Shown here: positions 12,446-24,164 of the stretch, in pieces
How the letters are laid out: the number at the start of each line of letters is the position of its first letter
Position numbering within the stretch: position 1 is the stretch's first letter
Assembly: GCA_035048485.1 (NCBI GenBank)
Contig: CM068592.1
Coordinates: 40,270,045-40,334,044, forward strand
Direction: 5' to 3'
From: Pteria penguin
Lineage: Eukaryota; Mollusca; Bivalvia; Pterioida; Pteriidae
DNA: 64,000 bases
Translations under genes and position numbers: made by a program
Notes under the pieces: generated by a model
Seen by the model: only the letters and a program-made list of their open reading frames with translations
Told to the model about the DNA's origin: nothing
Database searches by the model: none

Positions 12446-12498
12446 CTTCCTTGAAATGCTTTCCGAAGTCTGTCAGTCACGGAGTAACCAAATTTACT
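12446..12498 (-). CDS. Adenylyl cyclase exon 9: short C1b exon
   Basis: This exon has 53 bases with acceptor GTTTTTTTGTAG and donor AAG|GTAAAT. It enters in phase 0 and leaves with two bases of a split codon. It encodes SKFGYSVTDRLRKAFQG. Its support comes from strong splice sites, correct phase on both sides and its position between two other C1b exons; the peptide alone is too short to be diagnostic. Confidence 0.72.
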
Positions 12499-12654
12499 CT
12501 ACAAAAAAACCAAAAATGTTCACATATTAAAGAAATCGAATGAAAAGTGTTTAATGATGTTTAATGTTTAATGAGCTGAAAAAGTGATCAGGACGCCATT
12601 ATAAACGGAGTAACAGAATGTGTGTATACTCTGAATAAATTTGATATTTTTATT

Positions 12655-13370
12655 TATTATGATCTGTAGTCGCCATAATGACGTCATTCCTTTACGTTGT
12701 TTTCAGTATAACCATTTTTGTGTAGTCGACGATGACGGCATTCCTTTGACTTGTTTTCAGCACATCCATCTTTTGTGTAGTCGATGATGACGTCATTCCT
12801 TTACATTGTTTTAAGCATACCCATCTTTTGTGTAGTCGAAGATGACGTCATTCCTTTGGCCTGTTTTAGCACACCTATCTTTTGTGTAGTCGATGATGAC
12901 GTCATTCCTTTACGTTGTTTTCAGCACATCCATCTTTTGTGTAGTCGATAATGACGTCATTCCTTTTTCGTTTCCAGCATATCCATCTTTAATGTAGTCG
13001 ATGATGACGTCATTCCTTTGACTTGTTTTCAGCACACCCATCTTTTGTGTAGTCGACGATGACGTCATTCCTTAACATTGTTTTCAGCATACCCATCTTT
13101 GTAGTCGATAATGACGTCATTCCTTTAAGTTGTTTTCAGCACATCCATCTTTTATGTAGTCGACAATAACGTCATTCCTTTACGTTGTTTTGAGCACACC
13201 CATCTTTTGTGTAGTCGATGATGACGTCATTCCTTTACGTTATTGTCAGCATGTCCATCCTTGCAGTCGATAATGACGTCATTTTTTTTAAGTTGTTGTC
13301 AGCACACCCATCTTTTCGTGTAGTCGATGATGACGTCATTCCTTTACGTTATTGTCACCCATCTTTTGTG
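12655..13370. repeat. About 57-bp minisatellite, 13 units, 11 with perfect TGACGTCA
   Basis: The unit core is TGTAGTCGATGATGACGTCA, TTCCTTTACGTTGTTTTCAG, CACACCCATCTTTTG. Two units have a mutated palindrome (TGACGGCA, TAACGTCA). It lies in the intron between exons 8 and 9. Confidence 0.92.
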
Positions 13371-14385
13371 CACTATCATTTTCTCGTCGTAGCATTCTAC
13401 TCCAGTGTTTTCCACTTGCTTCCAATGAGAAGAGAAGTAACAGTATGAGAAATGCCTCCTGTCGACCACAGTTATTTCTCTCAGAAACATAATGATAATG
13501 TTATACTTAATCTCCGTATAAAGCCCATTAATATTAAACTTATCTTCCAAAAACTTAAGGATGGTCATTAGAGAACTCTTTAGCAATGAAGATGACAAAA
13601 CGAGCCTATCACCTCCCCTGTAATCAATTCATCAATGTGCGGCGAATGGCCGTGGGCACTAAATGAGACATTATTTTCAAAATAGGATAAAATAATGTCC
13701 CTTGCTCTCCCCGATAGTTCTATTGATCTACCGAGGACACGGAAGAATCATGGAGCCTTGTTTGATCTAATTCATCAAAACTGATGAACAGTATACTGTC
13801 ACTAAAGGGTCGTAACTCGCCCAAAAATCAGATCACGTGATCCGACATTTCCCATCGGATCATAGAATTACGTCATATTTCATGTTCTCTGAGTATAATT
13901 CGGCGTTGCTTTCCAGATTAATGGAGAAGATGCTGGACTGTGTTGGATTTTGAATACCTCATTTGGGATCTGTCACCAATTGTCTAGTATTTCGTAGAGG
14001 AGAGGAAATTAGAGCAACTTGTATACGATTCTTAACTCTTTGAATATCGCGCATTATCCGACTGATGTCATCCCCTCGCAGACTTCAAACGACTGCTCAT
14101 TTCATGTCGCCTTTAAATAATACTAGATAATAATGCCGGTAGCTTTTTTTTTCTAACCCAACATGTGTATTACTTAGAAAATATAACTTTGTAAACATGG
14201 TAGATATGAATTGCGGAGATTCCGCGAAGATGTATGAGGAACTGTTTTAATGACAATATATGTATATACACATATAAATAAATAAAAAATTAATGTACAC
14301 ACAGGAGAAATTGTTTTGAGTTGATGTTGTATGCCGAAGTGATTTTCTTTGGAAATGAAGTGGTGATGTCCAAGATTTAGTCACT
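13370..14385. other. Unique intron sequence between exons 9 and 8
   Basis: No gene, array or clear mobile element was recognised; the sequence is AT-rich. Confidence 0.5.
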
Positions 14386-15358
14386 CATTTACTCATTCAT
14401 TAATATATTTTTGTTATTTATCCATCATTCCATTCATTCATTTATTCATCATTTACCGGCATTTATAATGTTCTCTCATTTCATTCGTTATTTATCGGTA
14501 TTTATCATTTTTCATTCATTCGTCAATACTGGTATGTATAATGTTCCATCAATCCATTCGTTATTTATCGGTTATGGGTATTTATTATTTCTCTCCATTC
14601 ATTCGTCACTGTCGGTAATCATAATGTTCCCTCCATTCATTCGTTATTTATCGGTATTTATCATTTCCCCCATTCGTTCGTTATTTATCGGTATTTATCA
14701 TGTCCCTCCATTCATTCATTAATACCGGCATTTATAATATTCACTCATTCCTTACTGGTATTTGCCGGTATTTATTTTGTTCCCTTCATCAATTCGTTAT
14801 TTACCGGTTTTATCATTTCCCTTCAATCATCCGTCAATATCGGTATTCATAATGTTCCCATCATTCATTCTCTAATTATCGATATTTATCGCTTCTCTCC
14901 ATTCATTCCTTACTTATCATTCCCCTCCATTCATTCCTTACTTATCATTCCCCTCCATTCATTCATTCATTCCTTACTTATCATTCCCCTCCATTCATTC
15001 CTTATTTATCATTCCCCTCCATTCATTCCTTACTTATCATTCCCCTCCATTCATTCTTTACTTATCATTTCCCCTCCATTCATTCCTTACTTATCATTTG
15101 CCTCCATTCATTCCTTACTTATCTTTCCCTCCATTCATTCCTTACTTATCATTTCCCCTCCATTCATTCCTTACTTATCATTTCCCTCCATTCATTCCTT
15201 ACCTATCATTTCCTTCCATTCATTCCTTACATATCATTTCTCTCCAAGCATTCCTTACTTATCATTTCCCTCCATTCATTCCTTACCTATCATTTCCCCT
15301 CCATTCATTCCTTACCTATCATTTTCCCTCCATTCATTCCTAACTTATCATTTTCCCT
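14385..15358. repeat. Two adjoining CATTC-rich minisatellites
   Basis: Positions 14385-14890 hold degenerate units of about 38 bp (CATTCGTTATTTATCGGTAT plus TTATCATTTCCCTC). Positions 14890-15358 hold a tighter 28-bp unit (ATTCCTTACTTATCATTCCC plus CTCCATTC). Confidence 0.9.
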
Positions 15359-15359
15359 C

Positions 15360-16124
15360 CAACCACTTAACCCGTCGAACTAATCTGTGAAGTTGAGGTA
15401 TACCATTATGAAGCCCAGATTCCACCGCGTGAGATGAGTATCGAACACGTGACCTTCCGCTCTCAGACCCGGTTCATAAAGAACAGGACCTTGCTGGCAT
15501 TCAATGATTAAAATCCCCTATATACACACAATGGTATGATGTGTCCCACAATGAGGTGAGAGATTGCCCTATTATTCAGTGATGTATCAGTAGTTTGGAG
15601 GACATTAGCAGACTGTTTATAGAGAAAGGTTTGACACTACGACACGTATCGCCATCCCGGAATGATCATTTAGTGTAGCAGTGACTGATCTGGGATTTAA
15701 GAAAAAAAATGGAGGGCGCAGAACTCGAGATACTATAAGACACAAGATGATTTCAAATAAATTTTCTGCCAAACCTCCGAAAACATTTGCAAATCTGGAA
15801 TTTTGCTGAAACTGGGATATCAAAGTTTGTGTAAAAAAGAAACGAAAAAAAGCCCTCTGTACATTCTTTGTCCGTCACTGTGTGTGAACAGAAATCAGTT
15901 AAACTCTGCTCGTTAATCGTACATCAATTGTTTTGTGGCAAAAAGTGGCAAATATATTGAAAATAGAAAATTTTAAAAAATTCGTTATACCGTTACTGAT
16001 ATGCCCCTACTTCATACAAAGACGCCGATATACAAGTACATTTCTACAAACATGTCATGTTTTAATTTTCATTTCACAAAACAAATCATGACATCATGTA
16101 GATTAAAGATTATATTATACTTAC
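15360..16124. other. Intron sequence left of exon 8
   Basis: Nothing recognisable apart from short A-rich runs. Confidence 0.5.
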
Positions 16125-16299
16125 AAATTTTGATGTCACATTGTGTTTTGTATTTTCTTCGGGTGGGGCAAGAACATTAGAAAATGGAATCTCTGCATTA
16201 AATTTGACCGATTTAAGCAGCTGTACGACGATACCAGAGACGTTCCGAAAAGACGGCTTCTTGGCATGGATGTGACTCAGACTTCTTCCACCCCAGACA
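16125..16299 (-). CDS. Adenylyl cyclase exon 8: C1b linker
   Basis: The open frame reads KKPSFRNVSGIVVQLLKSVK, then FNAEIPFSNV, and ends before TTT|GTAAGT in phase 0. Similar FRN...PFSN stretches occur in the C1b linkers of other metazoan cyclases. The best acceptor (ATGCCTAG) puts the start at 16299, but that needs two bases of a split codon from upstream, which exon 7 does not supply. A weaker acceptor at 16260 would fit phase 0 and remove 13 codons. The core and the 3' end are secure; the 5' end is not. Confidence 0.75.
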
Positions 16300-16805
16300 C
16301 TAGGCATCTATGTCAAACAAGAAATACAAATATTAACATAGTCTTTTCTTGTGTATGTTGATAAACTATTCTTGAAACTATGTTCATTTTACAATAGATA
16401 AAAGATTAAATATCAAAGTACAAACGATCTCACAAGACCATATCACACACATACATGTATTAATGTGAATCACATAAGAATGAATGTTTTCTTCCGTGCA
16501 TATAGTGGCGTGGTTATGTTTTAAAAAGGGTTAGTTTTAAGGACTAGTGTCCTGTCTTAGTCTAACCTTATATAATTAGGTGCAAGCTTTAGCTAGACAA
16601 CCTGTGATAGACTAGTGTCCTGTCTTAGTTTACACTGCTATGATTAGGTGCCTGTTTGAACTAGACTGTTTCCCATTGATGGGCTTGTTTTCCGTACATG
16701 AAAGGAACTGATTTTTATCCTTTTTGTTTCATAAAAACCAGTTGAGAGTTCCTACCTTAAAAGCCTTCCTCTTATCTTGGAGAAAAATTAGATTCTTATA
16801 CCTAC

Positions 16806-16947
16806 CCTGCGGGGGTGGTTGGCTTTGATCAGGAATGTCTCTATACCCCTTTCCTTTAAGTACGGATTCCTGTCCCCTCCGTTACCAGGTTCTACTTCAT
16901 ATTCGTCCGGTAGGTAGCGTAGTGTCTCTTTAGTAAGATGAACACGT
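16806..16947 (-). CDS. Adenylyl cyclase exon 7: end of C1a
   Basis: This exon has 142 bases with acceptor ATATTTTAG and donor AGG|GTAGGT. It completes Gly444 and ends at Arg491 in phase 0. It encodes [20 protein letters not shown], then [14 protein letters not shown]. The GRxHxTKxTLxYL strand and the YLKExxIETFLI end are the canonical close of C1a. The junction to exon 8 is not resolved in phase (see findings). An alternative donor four bases further (TAG|GTATAA) would end in phase 1. Confidence 0.92.
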
Positions 16948-17103
16948 CTAAAATATAAATGGGTTTGTAAATTACGGTTGCAGTATTAAAATATATAATT
17001 TACGTCTCTTAAACGCAAGATGTAATTTGAGAAAGAGAATTCTTCGAACAATTTTTCGCCTTCTTTTGATAAAATGATCATTAAGAATGTATTTCTGTCT
17101 GGT

Positions 17104-18175
17104 TCTTGTTTTACGCCACAGTCAGATCATTGCACTTTAACTGCCACGGCATCAGTCTGATGCGAGGCACAGAATTTAAGACCTATGCAACAAACTCACC
17201 AGAAGCAGTGAAGGTTCTTATACGTGTCACGTCTATCATGGCACGAGACGTCGGTTCCTACACGTGGCACGTCTACCATGTCACAAGACGTCGGTTCTTA
17301 CACGTGGCACGTCTACCATGACACGAGACGTCGGTTCCTACACGTGGCACGTCTACCATGGCGCGAGACCTCCATTCTTGCACGTGGCACGTCTACCATG
17401 ACACCAGACCTCGGTTCTTACAAGTGTCACGTCTACCATTGCACGAAACCTCGGTTTTTACACGTGGCACGTCTACCATGGCGCGAGACCTCTGTTCTTA
17501 CACGCGTCACGTCTACCATGACACGAGACCTCGGTTCTTACAAGTGGCACGTCTACCATGCCACGAGACTTCGATTCTTTCACGTGGCACGTCTGCCATG
17601 ACACCAGACCTCGGTTCTTACACGTGGCACGTCTACCATGACACGAGACCTCGATTCTTTCACATGACACGTCTACCATGACACCAGACCTCGGTTCTTA
17701 CACGTGGCACGTCTACCATGACAGCAGACCTCGATTCTTACACGTGGCACGTCTACCATGACACCAGACCTCGGTTCTTACACGTGGCACGTCTACCATG
17801 ACACCAGACCTCGATTCTTACACATGGCACGTCTACCATGACACTAGACCTCGATTCTTGCAAGTGGCACTTCTACCATGACACGAGACCTCGGTTCTTA
17901 CACGTGGCACGTCTACCATGACACCAGACCTCGATTCTTACAAGTGGCACGTCTACCATGACCCGAGACTTCAGTTCAGTTACATGTGACAGGTCTATCA
18001 TTGCACAATACCTCGGTTCTTACACGTGGCACGTTTATCATGACACGAGACTTCAGTTCAGTTACACGTGGCGCGTCTACCATGACATCCGATAGACAAT
18101 ATACCAAGGAGTCGAAGCTGGGACCTTTCCGTCAAGAGCCAAGCACCTGTCTGTTTCAGCTAGACCAGTTCTATT
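17104..18175 (-). mobile_element. Family B SINE split by an 860-bp expansion of its middle
   Basis: Positions 17140-17222 match the SINE segment before the expansion: GCATCAGTCTGATGCGAGGC, then CCAGAAGCAGTGAAGG. Positions 18105-18170 match a degraded tRNA-like end (GGAGTCGAAGCTGGGACC, then AGAGCCAAGCACCTG). In between is the 40-bp array of 17225-18085, whose unit is itself similar to the SINE segment at 51135-51180. Element ends are approximate. Confidence 0.72.
17225..18085. repeat. 40-bp minisatellite, about 21 copies, rich in CACGTG
   Basis: The unit is CACGTGGCACGTCTACCATG followed by ACACCAGACCTCGGTTCTTA. Most units keep the palindrome CACGTG. The unit aligns with the family B SINE middle (TTACGTGCCATGCATACCAC, then GACACGGGGGCCTCGG). 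Confidence 0.9.
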
Positions 18176-18824
18176 TTTACTTTGGTTGGAATTCTTACTT
18201 GTCTATTTATTGTAGACATAAGGTCACAGACTGCTGTACTACAAAGAGATTCTCTGTCATACCGTGTCTTCTTCTCTGTGTAAAGTTACCTCTGTAGTAT
18301 ACTGGGTATTCTATTGCCTATCATTAATGTTTGCTTCATTACAACGTACACATGGTAATGAGTAACGATGTTGGTATGAGTGAAAAGTCACCTTATATCA
18401 AAAGGGAAGTTATCTCCAAACCACTTTCGGCATCGCCACTACTAGGTAATCCAATGCTTTGTAATGTTGTCTCTGTATTTTCATGTATTTGTCCGAATCT
18501 TGTGTTCTTTTTTATTTGCCCGGGGTATATTTTCTCGGTATTTTTATTATATTAGATCTCTTGCTTCTCTTCTCGTGAAATCACACGTATACTCCTAAAC
18601 TGATGAATTCATGTAATGCTTCCAGAATCATATACATGCTAGAGACGCTCAGGCTCCTGCATAGTAATGAGATCAAGAAATACTTTTAAAAGTCAAAGGG
18701 CAAGGTCACTAAGTAAATCTTTTTTACTACAATTGGTTACAAATGAGGGTTCATATCGATTACAACTAAGTCCCCAGTTACGACATATGAGTAGATATGA
18801 ACCAACAGCTTCAACATACTTGTG

Positions 18825-18892
18825 TCATCCAGGATGGTACCTGGGTCGCCTGCCTCACAGGCCAAGCGCTTCCAACCACTACACCAGGTCAG
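18825..18892 (-). mobile_element. SINE head remnant
   Basis: The minus strand reads CTGGTGTAGTGGTTGGAAGC then GCTTGGCCTGTGAGG, matching the tRNA-like head of the family A element at 31140-31200. Box B has decayed. Confidence 0.6.
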
Positions 18893-19630
18893 TCCTTGGT
18901 ACCAACAGAAAGGTGTCGTAACAAGATAACCAGGTGGTATAGCAAACTCTAGTCTCTTAACCTTACCTTATCATGGTCAATGTTCTGTAGACAACAGGCC
19001 ACAAAAGGCATGCACTCGAATACTGAAATTTGATGGTGGAATGAACCACATTTATCGCATACTTTATTACCAGAATTTTTTGCGAGTATCAAATTTCACG
19101 ATTCAGGTTCAGAAAAAGGTATCTTCATTTTAGCGAATACAATTTTTCGCGATGAGCTGCATTGGAAAGTACCTTCAACAAATAAATATGTATAACCGTT
19201 AAATCGTCGTTGATAAACTCTTTCGCTATGCCGAAATCAGGCCCCTCACAATCATTTTTTTTTTTTTGGAGACATCTCAATATTGAAATTTACATTCAAA
19301 CTTTTAAGTGAAATGGATAATAGACACAGTGCGATCTGAGTATATCATTAATAAGAAATACCCGGTATTTTTCCTTTTGACATTCTATTCTGAATTGAAC
19401 AATGTAATCATTACATTCATTCAGGTATTTAAATCAGTGAAGCAAGTTACGATGATTAACGGAAACTAAGCAGCTGAACATTTCTTTTGGGTACAAATTT
19501 TCACGTTATCTTATTTTCGCGTTTTTCGAATTACTCGCCAAAAAAGCAAAAATCAGTATCTCGCGAAAATTTCTGGTTATACGGTATTACGAAATACATG
19601 TAGAATCCTCATGTACTTAACCAAACTCAC

Positions 19631-19789
19631 CCTGGAATTCCTCCTGACTCCATCTGATTAGCTAACGTGACGTCATTGCTCCATACGTCATACTGCCACT
19701 TCTTCAATCCCAGAACCCCACATAGCACTCGTCCGGAATGAAGACCCACGCGCATGTTCAGATTGACATCTGTTTTGTCACAAACAGCA
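19631..19789 (-). CDS. Adenylyl cyclase exon 6: C1a core
   Basis: This exon has 159 bases, completing His391 and leaving with two bases of Gly444 (AGG|GTGAGT). It encodes [20 protein letters not shown], then [20 protein letters not shown]. MRVGxHSGxVLCGVLGxxKWQxDVWSxDVTLAN is the signature of the C1a domain at the C1/C2 interface. It is separated from exon 5 by an 11-kb intron full of minisatellites. Confidence 0.95.
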
Positions 19790-19984
19790 CTGAAATATCA
19801 TACAATAAATCTAACACATGAACAGTGAGGACATAGAGAGCATCATAATGTCATCATTTTGAATCAAGATGTACGAAAAAGAGGATATTTACATGTACCA
19901 TGAGTTGTGATTAAAATGAGTAACGACAACCAGAAAGTTTATAAATGATGGGGGTCTGGCGTCAGTCGAAGTGCTGTAGAATAA

Positions 19985-20425
19985 GCAACCATTAGGTACC
20001 ACATAATGGTGGACATTGGCATACATATAAAACCCAAGGCACCATGCAATGGTATACATTGGCATACACGTAAAACTCAAGGTCCCATGTAATGGTGGAC
20101 ATTGGCATACATGTCAAACCCACGGTATCATGTAATGGTATACATTGGCATACACTTAAAACTCAAGGTCTCATGTAATGGTATACATTGGCATACATGT
20201 AAAACCCAAGGCACCATGTAATGGCGGACATTGACATACATGCAAAACCCTAGGTCCCATGTAATGGTGGACATTAGCATACATGTAAAACCCAAGGTCC
20301 CATGTAATGGTGGACAATGGTATACATGTCAAATCCAAGTTTCCATGTAATGGTGGACATTGGCATACATGTAAAACACAAGGTCCTATTGGCATACATG
20401 TATAACCCAGGATCTCATGTAATGG
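19985..20425. repeat. 43-bp minisatellite, about 10 copies
   Basis: The unit is CATACATGTAAAACCCAAGG, TCCCATGTAATGGTGGACAT, TGG. It lies just right of exon 6. Confidence 0.9.
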
Positions 20426-20854
20426 TAGACACAGACCTATACAAGAGCTCCTAATATTTTCGGCAGATCAAAATTTGCTAAACGACACATCATGCTAGTG
20501 TCGCCATTATATATACATCTACATGTAAAATAATATAATGGTGTTACAAAGAAGTACAATATTAATAGATACCGCGTGTGTGTGGAATATGATACTGTTC
20601 TATGCCATCATAATGTTGATCATTGTATGACACGTACACCGTGGTATACAAAACACGAGAATAACTTGTCTCACGCTCATTTGTAATAAAAACCAAAGGA
20701 ATGTCAAACAGACTATGTTACATTGGATCATGATATCCGATAAAACCTGTGTGGAAGTTTCATTTGTTGGGATCTATGCAGCTTACAACATCTAATGTTA
20801 TTTCACGACACTAAAGAATCAAGCAAAACGATATCGGTTAAACAAATAGTACAA

Positions 20855-20935
20855 TGCGAGGATCAAACCTGTATCTCTCGCATCGCAAGTCAAGAACTGA
20901 AGTGTTAACCACTTCACTAAATTTAAGCAACCGCA
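20855..20935 (-). mobile_element. tRNA-like SINE head remnant
   Basis: The minus strand reads TTTAGTGAAGTGGTTAACAC then GGTTTGATCCTCGC, a degraded box A and box B about 50 bp apart. It does not fold as a functional tRNA as far as I can judge. Confidence 0.5.
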
Positions 20936-21559
20936 TTTCCCTAAATTGTATTGCAATTGTTGAATTTTTCTTTTTTTTTTTATTTTCTTTAACCGACGCA
21001 TCTTCTAGAATAATGTATCATTCAGAAAAATATTTAACATAAAATAAAAAGAAATGCGAACCAGCTTTTTTATCCTAAAAAACATTAAAAAATATCTATA
21101 AATTGTGTAACCAGACAGAAAAGAGGGGGAAAATCCATACTGATGTATAACCATTATCTGAACACTTAAATATCTCACAATCTATCAGGCTGCTATCTCA
21201 CAAGGCAATAATCAAAGACTTTCAATTAATCGACGGGCGTTAGGACTTTATCAAGTACATATGTACTGCCAAAAGCACTTAACAATGGCTTTGTAGTTTT
21301 TACGAAGGTGACGCAAGTAGAGAAGCATTCTGAACATTACTCTCCAATAAAGGACATCTGTTACCAAGTAGAAAGTACACAAAGCAAGTCATTAAGATGT
21401 TTGCAAGAATAACTTGATCTCCAGATGATGTGCCGATAGAGGGAGCCATTAACGGAATCCTAATGAGTGTCAAACAACCTCAATAACCAAGGAAGGTAGC
21501 CAACATTTAGAGCTCCTTTATTCTAGGATAATATACTTCTGTTTCACTCAGTTTTGCTC

Positions 21560-22262
21560 TCATCGGTAAGTCGGCTTGCCTAAATGGTTAAGGTAACTTT
21601 GCCCACACCGGTAAAGCGGCTCAACTAAATGGTTAAGGTAGTTTTGCTCACATCGGTAAGTCGCCGTCGCTGAGTGGTTAAACTAGTTTTGCTCTCATCG
21701 GTAAGTCGTCGTCGCTGAGTGGTTAAAGTAATTTTACTCACATGGGTAAATCGCCGTCGCTAAATGGTTAAGGTAGTTTTGCTCACATTGGTAAGTCGTC
21801 GTCGCTGAGTGGTTAAAGTAATTTTGCTCTCATCGGTAAGTCGTCGTCGCTGAGTGGTTAAGTAATTTTACTCACATGGGTAAGTCGCCGTCGCTGAATG
21901 GTTAAGGTAGTTTTGCTCACATCGGTAAGTCGCCGTCGCTGAATAGTTAAGGTAGTGTTGCTCACATGGGTAAGTCGCCGTCGCTGAATGGTTAAGGTAA
22001 TTTTGCTCACATCGGTAAGTCGCCGTAGCTGAATGGTTAAGGTAATTTTGCTCACATCGGTAAGTCGCCGTAGCTGAATGGTTAAGGTAGTTTTGCCCAC
22101 ATCGGCAAGTCGCCGTTGCTGAATATTAAAGTAATTTTGTTCACATGGGTAAGTCGCCGTCGCTCAATGGTTAAGGTAGTTTTGCTGACACTAGTAGGTC
22201 GTCGTAGCTAAATGGTTACGGTAATTTTGCTTAGATCGGGCAGTTGGCGTTGCTGAATGGTT
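21560..22262. repeat. 45-bp minisatellite, about 16 copies, with tRNA box-A-like motif
   Basis: The unit is GCTCACATCGGTAAGTCGCC, GTCGCTGAATGGTTAAGGTA, GTTTT. TCGCTGAGTGGTTAA in many units resembles the D-arm of tRNA-Ser/Leu and matches the box A consensus at 10 of 11 positions. Confidence 0.9.
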
Positions 22263-22508
22263 TAGGTGTTCAGGATCTAAAGGTAGATACCATGGTCCTA
22301 GTGATCACTCACTACCTTGAACGAGTCCATTGGACAGGTAGAAAGTTCCGAACAACTCAAGTGAAAGAATCTTCAAATGATATAAAACAAAAAACCAAAC
22401 CATATTCTTTATGTAATGGGATATTTTTTACATTCTCTGTGGGTTTATTCTCAACTTACGTCCCCTACTATTCTCCCTAGGAGGTGGATACCGCCTGGTC
22501 CTTTACTC

Positions 22509-22549
22509 TTTTTTTTTTTTTTTTTTGGTTTTTTTTTTTTTTTTTTTTT
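22509..22549. repeat. Poly(T) tract
   Basis: Two T runs separated by GG. No SINE head was found to the right. Confidence 0.9.
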
Positions 22550-23091
22550 GATGAATAACATATGACTGAGGACCACATGCTACAAAACTTTTAAAGTGCA
22601 ATCAATGATTCTTATAAACGTTTGATTTTTATCTCATGGACACTTTACGTATTGTGATTATTACGGGATAATCCAAGATGTTTGAGATCTTTATGTTACA
22701 ATCCATTTCATTCTTATATAAATCCTATGTGATTCTAATGCAGCAATACACGAGGGACCATCCCCTCAACTCTATTTTCGGATGAAAGATGGGTTTTTAT
22801 TGGCTTCTTTTGTTACCAATTATTGTGATCTGCCCTGCAAGATTTCTTGATTACTGGCGTTAAGAGCAGTTTCTGTTTATATAGTGTTACTTGGCAAAGC
22901 TTCTAACAACTCCGTCTTCATTTAAAAGATAAAACAAAAGGTAATGGGCAGAACAAGTCTATCTATCAAAATAGTAAGAAAATATGTCAGCTTACGATAA
23001 GTCACAGCGGTAGGTTTCTTTAACTTTGTAACAAGGAATTTGATATTGTTTACTTATATAAAAAAGCGAACATGACATGAGGTAAACCATT

Positions 23092-23735
23092 TATATATAG
23101 AACAGTGTGTCTTCCTAAAGACATATATATATAGCACAGTGTGTCTTCCTAAAGACATATATATAGCACAGTGTGTCTTCCTAAAGACATATATATAGCA
23201 CAGTGTGTCTTCCTACAGACTTATATATAGCACCATGTGTTTTCCATATGTCATACATATAGCACAATGAGTCTTCTTAATGACATACATATCGCACAAT
23301 GAGTTTTCTTAATGACATACACATAGCACAATGAGTCTTCTTATCGACATTATAGCACAGTTTGTCTTCCAAAAGACATTGGTTTTGCCTTAGGAATTAT
23401 AAACTATCGAGTTTTGCCTTCATGAATATCAAGATGTGAGTTTTGTCTTAGAGAATATCAAGTATCGAGTTTTGTCTTATGAAATTTCAAGAATCGAGTT
23501 TTGTCTTAGGGAATTTAAAATATCGAGTTTTGCCTCAGGTAATTTCGAGTATCGAATTTTGTTGTAGTGAATATAAAGTATCGAGTTTTGCCTTAGGGAA
23601 TATCAAGTATCGAATTTTGTCTTTGGAGATATCAAGTGTCGAATTTTGTCTTTGGAGATATAAAGTATCAAGTATCGAGTTTTGCCTTAGGGATTATCAG
23701 GATTATCAAGTATCGAGTTTCGCCTTATCTTGAAA
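23092..23735. repeat. Two adjoining minisatellites of about 32 and 29 bp
   Basis: Positions 23092-23380: CACAGTGTGTCTTCCTAAAG plus ACATATATATAG, with GTCTTCCTAAAGAC as a small hairpin. Positions 23385-23735: AAGTATCGAGTTTTGCCTTA plus GGGAATATC. Confidence 0.88.
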
Positions 23736-23814
23736 TTGACCATTGATGTTAACTTCCGGTAGACGGTTTGGATTTTCCAATTAAGGTGATTCTTCTACCT
23801 CCCTATTGTCCCTC

Positions 23815-24062
23815 GGATGAGACAGTATAAACCAAGATCCTAGGTCACGGTATAAACCGAAGTCCAAGGTCGCGGTATAAACCGAGGTCCCAGGTCACTA
23901 TGTAAACCTAAATCCCCGATCGCTGTATAAACCCAGGTTCCAGGTCACGGTATAAACCGAAGCTCCAGGTCACGGTACATGATGGCATGCAACAGGACCA
24001 TAGGAAGCATCTGAAAAGAGTGGGACACTATAAACCAAGGTTCCGTGTCACTGTATACGTTG
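23815..24062. repeat. About 30-bp degenerate minisatellite
   Basis: Units resemble AGGTCACGGTATAAACCGAA plus GTCC, about 8 copies, poorly conserved. Confidence 0.75.
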
Positions 24063-24164
24063 GCACGTGATAGATCCCTCAGTACCTCGGTTACACAAGG
24101 AAATGATAACGTCATTAATCAGTCAGGTGCCGACACTATATCAGTGAAATATCGCAAAGGTCTT

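Noticed and set aside
16756..16775. 20-base microexon between exons 7 and 8
   Set aside because: Phases fit, but the preceding intron would be only 30 bases, too short for normal splicing; kept only as a question in the findings.
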